From: Saccharothrix sp. S26
Lineage (GTDB): Bacteria > Actinomycetota > Actinomycetes > Mycobacteriales > Pseudonocardiaceae
NCBI RefSeq assembly: GCF_021390395.1
Contig: NZ_JAJUWT010000003.1
Location: forward strand, 186,001 to 250,000
Reading direction: 5' to 3'
Length of the DNA: 64,000 bases
This document shows positions 60,147 to 64,000 of this stretch, one piece after another; the first letter of the stretch is position 1; every line of letters starts with the position of its first letter. The notes below the pieces were generated by a model. It made no database searches. It saw only the letters and a program-made list of their open reading frames with translations, and was not told the DNA's origin. Made by a program: the position numbers and the translations under genes.

Positions 60147-61718
60147 TCAGTTCCAGGACGGGAGCCACTTCTGGGCGTCCCAGATCTCCGGGGTGATCGG
60201 TATGCCGTTGAGGATCGGCCACAGCCACACGAAGTTGGCCACGACCAGGCCCACGTACAGCGCCACGGCGAGCAGGCCGGTGCCCCGGCGCTCCTTGCCG
60301 TCGGTCCGCTTGCCCAGCACCTCGCCCAGGGCCAGCGCGATGCCCAGCACCAGGAACGGTGCCATCGGCATCGCGTAGAAGTAGTACATCTGCCGGTCGA
60401 CGTTGATGAACCAGGGCAGGAAGCCCGCGCCGTAGCCGACCAGCACCGCCGCGTACCGCCAGTCCAGCTTGGCGATGGCCTGCCACATCGACCAGGCCAG
60501 CATCGGGAACGCCAGCCACCACATCGCGGGCGTGCCGATCAGCATGATCGCGCCCACGCAGCTCGGCCCGCCGCAGCCCTGCACCGAGCCCTCGAAGTAG
60601 TACAGCATCGGCCGCAGGCCCATCGGCCACGTCCACGGCTTCGACTCCCACGGGTGCCGGTTCGTCTCCGACGTCACCAGCTTGGTGTGGAACTCCAGCA
60701 CGTTGCCGCTGTAGTACCACAGCGCCCGCAGCGGGGCCGGGATCCAGCCCTCCTCGGGGATCTTGGTGCCCGCGATGTGCCGGTCGATGGCCGTCTCGGA
60801 CGCGAACCACGCCCACCACGTCGCCAGGTACGCCGCCAGCGGGATCACCAGCAGCGCGAACAGCGACGGCAGCAGGTCCTTGGCGAACGACCCCAGCCAC
60901 GGCCGCTCCACGCCCGCCGCGCGCCGGGCCAGCGCGCTCCACACCACCGACAGCACGCCGAAGAACGCGATGTACCACACGCCGGACCACTTCACGCCGC
61001 ACGCGAGGCCCATCGCGATCCCGGCCGCGAACCGCCACCAGCGGAAACCCAGCCACGGGCCGAACGGCGAGTTGGTCACCCAGCCTTCGCGCGTCGCCTC
61101 GGCCAGCCGCGACCGCACCTGGTCGCGGTCCACCACCAGGCACGCGAACGCCACCACCACGAAGAACGTCAGGAACGCGTCCAGCATCCCCATCCGCGAC
61201 TGCACGTGGCTCAGCCCGTCGGCGATCAGCAGCACGCCCGCGATCGCGCCGATCAGGTCCGACCGGGTCATCCGCCGCGCGATCCGCACCACCAGCAGGA
61301 TCGTCAACGTGCCCACGGCCGCCGAGGCGAACCGCCAGCCCACGCCGTCGTAGCCGAACAGCCACTCGCCGATCGCGATGAGCTGCTTGCCCAGCGGCGG
61401 GTGGACGATCAGCTCGTAGCCGGGGTTGTCCTCGTACCCGCCGTTGCGCAGCACCTGCGCGCCCTGCGGCACGTAGTGCTTCTCGTCGAAGATCGGGGTG
61501 CCCTTGTCGGTCGGGAACCCGAGGTTCCAGAACCGCACCACGCCGCCGATCAGCGCCACGGTCAACGTGACGAGCCAGCCCCGCAGGGCGTCGCTCATCG
61601 GGCCGGGTTCGAGCAGGCGTGCCCGCTGTTCGCGGTCGTTGCCCGGTGGCGGGCTCGTCGGCGGGACTTCGCCGGCGTCGACCACATCGTCTGCGGACTG
61701 CGGTGCGATCAGGCTCAC
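60147..61718 (-). CDS. pmt: Polyprenyl-phosphate-mannose protein mannosyltransferase (GT39)
   Basis: A 523-aa GT-C membrane enzyme with about 11 helices. The first exterior loop has TDKGTPIFDEKHYVPQGAQVLRNGG with the catalytic D-E pair, followed by HPPLGKQLIAIGEWLFG. SHVQSRMGMLDAFLTFF and GVKWSGVWYIAFF are also typical of the actinobacterial Pmt corresponding to Rv1002c. It transfers mannose from polyprenyl phosphate to Ser/Thr of proteins crossing the membrane. GTG 61718 faces rsmI, divergent by 24 nt, the same pairing as in mycobacteria. HtrA, the protease and the RHS proteins are possible glycoprotein clients. Confidence 0.93.
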   Translation of the reverse strand: MSLIAPQSADDVVDAGEVPPTSPPPGNDREQRARLLEPGPMSDALRGWLVTLTVALIGGVVRFWNLGFPTDKGTPIFDEKHYVPQGAQVLRNGGYEDNPGYELIVHPPLGKQLIAIGEWLFGYDGVGWRFASAAVGTLTILLVVRIARRMTRSDLIGAIAGVLLIADGLSHVQSRMGMLDAFLTFFVVVAFACLVVDRDQVRSRLAEATREGWVTNSPFGPWLGFRWWRFAAGIAMGLACGVKWSGVWYIAFFGVLSVVWSALARRAAGVERPWLGSFAKDLLPSLFALLVIPLAAYLATWWAWFASETAIDRHIAGTKIPEEGWIPAPLRALWYYSGNVLEFHTKLVTSETNRHPWESKPWTWPMGLRPMLYYFEGSVQGCGGPSCVGAIMLIGTPAMWWLAFPMLAWSMWQAIAKLDWRYAAVLVGYGAGFLPWFINVDRQMYYFYAMPMAPFLVLGIALALGEVLGKRTDGKERRGTGLLAVALYVGLVVANFVWLWPILNGIPITPEIWDAQKWLPSWN

Positions 61719-61742
61719 GGGCCCGATCGTAGGGTGAGAGGC

Positions 61743-62588
61743 GTGAGACCTGTATCTGGATCAGGCCGTTTGGTGCTGGCGGCTACTCCGCTCGGCGACG
61801 TCCGGGACGCTTCACCGCGCCTGGTGGAGGCGCTGGGCGCGGCCGACGTGATCGCGGCCGAGGACACCAGACGGCTCCGCTCGCTGGCTTCGGCGTTGGA
61901 CGTGACCCCTTCGGGGCGGGTGGTCAGCTTCTACGACCAGGTCGAGGCGGCCCGCCTGCCCGGCCTGCTGGAGGCCCTGCGGGAGGGGCGGACGGTGCTG
62001 CTGGTGACCGACGCCGGCATGCCCAGCGTGTCCGACCCGGGCTACCGCCTCGTGGCCGCGTGCGTGACCGAGGACATCCGCGTCACGTGCCTGCCGGGCC
62101 CGTCCGCGGTGACGACCGCGCTGGCCGTGTCGGGCCTGCCGTCGGACCGCTTCTGCTTCGACGGCTTCCCACCCCGCAAGCAGGGCGAACGCCTGCGGTG
62201 GTTCGCCGCGCTGCTGGACGAGCCGCGCACGTGCGTCTTCTTCGAATCACCCCATCGGCTGGCGGACACCCTCGCCGACGCCGCGCAGGTCCTGGGCCCG
62301 GACCGGCGTGCCGCCGTGTGCCGTGAGCTGACCAAGACCTACGAGGAGGTCAGGCGGGGCGGCCTGGGGGAGCTGGCCGAGTGGGCCGCCGAGGGCGTGC
62401 GCGGCGAGATCACCGTCGTGCTGGCCCCTGCCGAGGCCCGCGAGGCCCCGCCGATGGAGGCGCTGGTCGCCGAGGTGCGCCAACGCGTGGCCGCCGGCGA
62501 ACGGACCAAGACGGCGGCGGCCGAGGTCGCCGAGGCGGCGGGGGTGAGCAAGAAGGCCCTGTATGACGCCGTGATCAGCAAGGGCTGA
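61743..62588 (+). CDS. rsmI: 16S rRNA (cytidine-2'-O)-methyltransferase RsmI
   Basis: A 281-aa enzyme: GRLVLAATPLGDVRDASPRLVEALGAADVIAAEDTRRLRSL, VSFYDQVEAARLPGLLEAL, LLVTDAGMPSVSDPGYRLV, CLPGPSAVTTALAVSGLPSDRFCFDGFPPRKQGER, FFESPHRLADTLAD and CRELTKTYEEVRRG. These are the tetrapyrrole-methylase-fold signatures of RsmI, which 2'-O-methylates C1402 of 16S rRNA. The C-terminal HTH-like tail (TKTAAAEVAEAAGVSKKALYDAVI) is normal. GTG 61743 is the start. It is conserved beside pmt and metG. Confidence 0.95.
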   Translation: MRPVSGSGRLVLAATPLGDVRDASPRLVEALGAADVIAAEDTRRLRSLASALDVTPSGRVVSFYDQVEAARLPGLLEALREGRTVLLVTDAGMPSVSDPGYRLVAACVTEDIRVTCLPGPSAVTTALAVSGLPSDRFCFDGFPPRKQGERLRWFAALLDEPRTCVFFESPHRLADTLADAAQVLGPDRRAAVCRELTKTYEEVRRGGLGELAEWAAEGVRGEITVVLAPAEAREAPPMEALVAEVRQRVAAGERTKTAAAEVAEAAGVSKKALYDAVISKG

Positions 62589-62733
62589 CCTGGTCGGGCG
62601 GCACCTCCGCGGTGAAGTCCAGCCAGGGGTCGCGGTCGAGGTCGCCGGACACCGCCTCGCGGGCGGCGCGGACGTTCGCCTCGAACACGTCGTCGAACGC
62701 CTCGTCGACCTCGGACCGGGGAAGACCCGCCGG
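62575..62733 (-). pseudogene. Orphan acidic coding remnant between rsmI and metG
   Basis: A 52-codon minus-strand frame reads SEVDEAFDDVFEANVRAA, REAVSGDLDRDPWLDF and TAEVPPDQVSPC before its stop at 62575. The composition looks like real protein, but the frame is closed upstream by TGA (62734-62736) with no usable start other than a GTG at the FEANVR segment. It overlaps the last codons of rsmI. It is probably the tail of a lost gene; no family was recognised. Confidence 0.35.
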
Positions 62734-62740
62734 TCACCCG

Positions 62741-62787
62741 CTCCGGGATGCCCGCCGTTCGGCTCCCTCGACCAGCCCATCCCGGAG
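62741..62787. promoter_or_regulatory. 10-bp inverted repeat upstream of metG
   Basis: CTCCGGGATG (62741-62750) and CATCCCGGAG (62778-62787) are exact inverses with a 27-nt loop, ending 34 nt before the metG ATG. It could be a terminator for the rsmI transcript or a leader structure of metG. No T-box features were seen. Confidence 0.45.
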
Positions 62788-62821
62788 GAACCCGCTGGGT
62801 GCACGTCCGTAGGCTAAGCCC

Positions 62822-64000
62822 ATGAGTGCCTCCGTGCTGACCGCGGTGGCGTGGCCCTACGCCAACGGTCCCCGCCACATCGGTCACGTCTCCGGTTTCG
62901 GTGTCCCCTCCGACGTGTTCTCCCGCTACATGCGCATGTCGGGCAACCGGGTGCTGATGGTCTCCGGCTCGGACGAGCACGGCACGCCCATCTCGGTGCA
63001 GGCGGAGAAGGAGGGGCTGTCCACCCGCGAGCTGGTGGACAAGTACCACCGCGTGATCGCGAACGACCTGCACGGCCTGGGCCTGTCCTACGACCTGTTC
63101 ACCCGCACGACCACCGGCAACCACTACAAGGTGGTGCAGGAGCTGTTCCTCGCCCTCTGGCGCAACGGCTACGTCATCCCCAAGACCGAGATGGGCGCGA
63201 TCAGCCCCTCCACCGGCCGCACCCTGCCCGACCGCTACATCGAGGGCACGTGCCCGATCTGCGGCTACGACGGCGCGCGCGGCGACCAGTGCGACAACTG
63301 CGGCAACCAGCTCGACCCCGTCGACCTGAAGAACCCGCGCAGCCGGATCAACGGCGAGACGCCGAAGTTCGTCGAGACCGAGCACCTGTTCCTCGACCTG
63401 CCGCAGTTCATCGACGCCCTCGGCGGCTGGTTGCAGACCCGCACCGAGTGGCGGCCGAACGTGCTCAAGTTCAGCCAGAACCTCATCGACGACCTGCGCC
63501 CGCGGGCCATCACCCGCGACCTGGACTGGGGCATCCCGATCCCGCTCGACGGCTGGCGCGAGCAGCCGATGAAGCGCTTCTACGTGTGGTTCGACGCGGT
63601 GATCGGCTACCTCAGCGCGTCCGTGGAGTGGGCCCGCCGCAGCGGGGACGACGACGCCTGGAAGGAGTTCTGGACCGGCGACGCCCAGGGCTACTACTTC
63701 ATGGGCAAGGACAACATCGTCTTCCATTCGCTGATCTGGCCCTCCCTGCTGCTCGGCCAGAACGGCCAGGGCGCGAAGGGCGGGCAGCCGGGCGCGTTCG
63801 GCACGCTGAACCTGCCCACCGAGGTGGTCAGCTCCGAGTTCCTGACCATGAGCGGCTCGAAGTTCTCCACCTCCCGCGGCACGGTCATCTACGTCACCGA
63901 CTTCCTCAAGGAGTTCGGGCCCGACGCGCTGCGCTACTTCATCTCCGTGGCCGGCCCGGAGAACCAGGACACCGACTTCACCTGGGAGGAGTTCGTCCGC
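62822..64000 (+). CDS. metG: Methionyl-tRNA synthetase, 5' part only
   Basis: 393 codons are present and the gene runs off the right edge. The class I signature H19-I-G-H22 lies in [14 protein letters not shown], and [17 protein letters not shown] follows. The connective peptide has a zinc knuckle C144, C147, C157, C160 (CPICG, CDNCG). KFSTS (K347 onward) in [12 protein letters not shown] takes the place of [16 protein letters not shown] and [20 protein letters not shown] are also characteristic. It charges initiator and elongator tRNA-Met. The ATG at 62822 is the family start. In mycobacteria the homologue (metS, Rv1007c) lies in the same neighbourhood. Confidence 0.96.
   Translation, partial: MSASVLTAVAWPYANGPRHIGHVSGFGVPSDVFSRYMRMSGNRVLMVSGSDEHGTPISVQAEKEGLSTRELVDKYHRVIANDLHGLGLSYDLFTRTTTGNHYKVVQELFLALWRNGYVIPKTEMGAISPSTGRTLPDRYIEGTCPICGYDGARGDQCDNCGNQLDPVDLKNPRSRINGETPKFVETEHLFLDLPQFIDALGGWLQTRTEWRPNVLKFSQNLIDDLRPRAITRDLDWGIPIPLDGWREQPMKRFYVWFDAVIGYLSASVEWARRSGDDDAWKEFWTGDAQGYYFMGKDNIVFHSLIWPSLLLGQNGQGAKGGQPGAFGTLNLPTEVVSSEFLTMSGSKFSTSRGTVIYVTDFLKEFGPDALRYFISVAGPENQDTDFTWEEFVR

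Overview
The window comes from a high-GC, filamentous-type actinomycete. Codon use, GTG starts, 4-nt gene overlaps and gene content (glp-glpR/sepX pair, actinobacterial Pmt, MprAB, a DasR-type box, secreted RHS/LamG giants) fit Pseudonocardiaceae such as Saccharothrix, Lentzea or Actinosynnema. The genus is inference. No rRNA, CRISPR array or insertion sequence was seen. Both ends cut genes: a NarL-type regulator on the left and metG on the right.

The window has a backbone that, as I recall the M. tuberculosis map, follows the order Rv0981-Rv1007c: mprA, mprB, pepD/htrA, moaB2, mscL, an FmdB-like zinc ribbon, fthC, galU, moeA1 (glp), rimJ, glpR/sepX, pmt, rsmI, metG. Large accessory blocks are spliced between these genes.

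0-9 kb: regulators and metabolism (serine hydrolase, TPR-GGDEF protein, bluB, a MerR-PP2C fusion with a likely internal start, histidine phosphatase, EthD plus hydroxyacyl-CoA dehydrogenase, Eis-like acetyltransferase, TRIC channel). 9-11 kb: mprAB. 11-19.3 kb: a galactoside locus (ABC importer without its ATPase, GH42 galactosidase, DeoR regulator, galT). 19.3-21.2 kb: HtrA protease with a possible MprA box. 21.3-28.7 kb: a coherent but functionally unassigned module. It has five minus-strand genes that each overlap by 4 nt (GT2, DUF2064, methyltransferase, membrane-anchored molybdoenzyme, membrane protein), a divergent GT-C-like protein with its own two-component system, and an SDR epimerase carrying a zinc-ribbon insert. 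28.8-36.6 kb: backbone, interrupted by 81 perfectly phased 8-bp repeats, and ending in tRNA-Ala(CGC). 36.8-51.3 kb: surface and conflict proteins, including an operon LamG giant - RHS/Hint toxin - immunity candidate. 51.5-54.5 kb: an EndoQ-UvrD fusion broken by one in-frame TAG. 55.4-59 kb: a chitin-binding-module protease under a DasR-like box and a membrane-first Ser/Thr kinase. 59.2-64 kb: DUF2000/AsnC pair, pmt, rsmI, metG.

The best candidates for undescribed biology are the 21.3-28.7 kb module, the octamer array, the MerR-PP2C gene-within-gene, and the secreted LamG-RHS-Hint toxin with its immunity candidate. No database search was possible. Family names rest on motifs read directly from the translations and on recalled family features.
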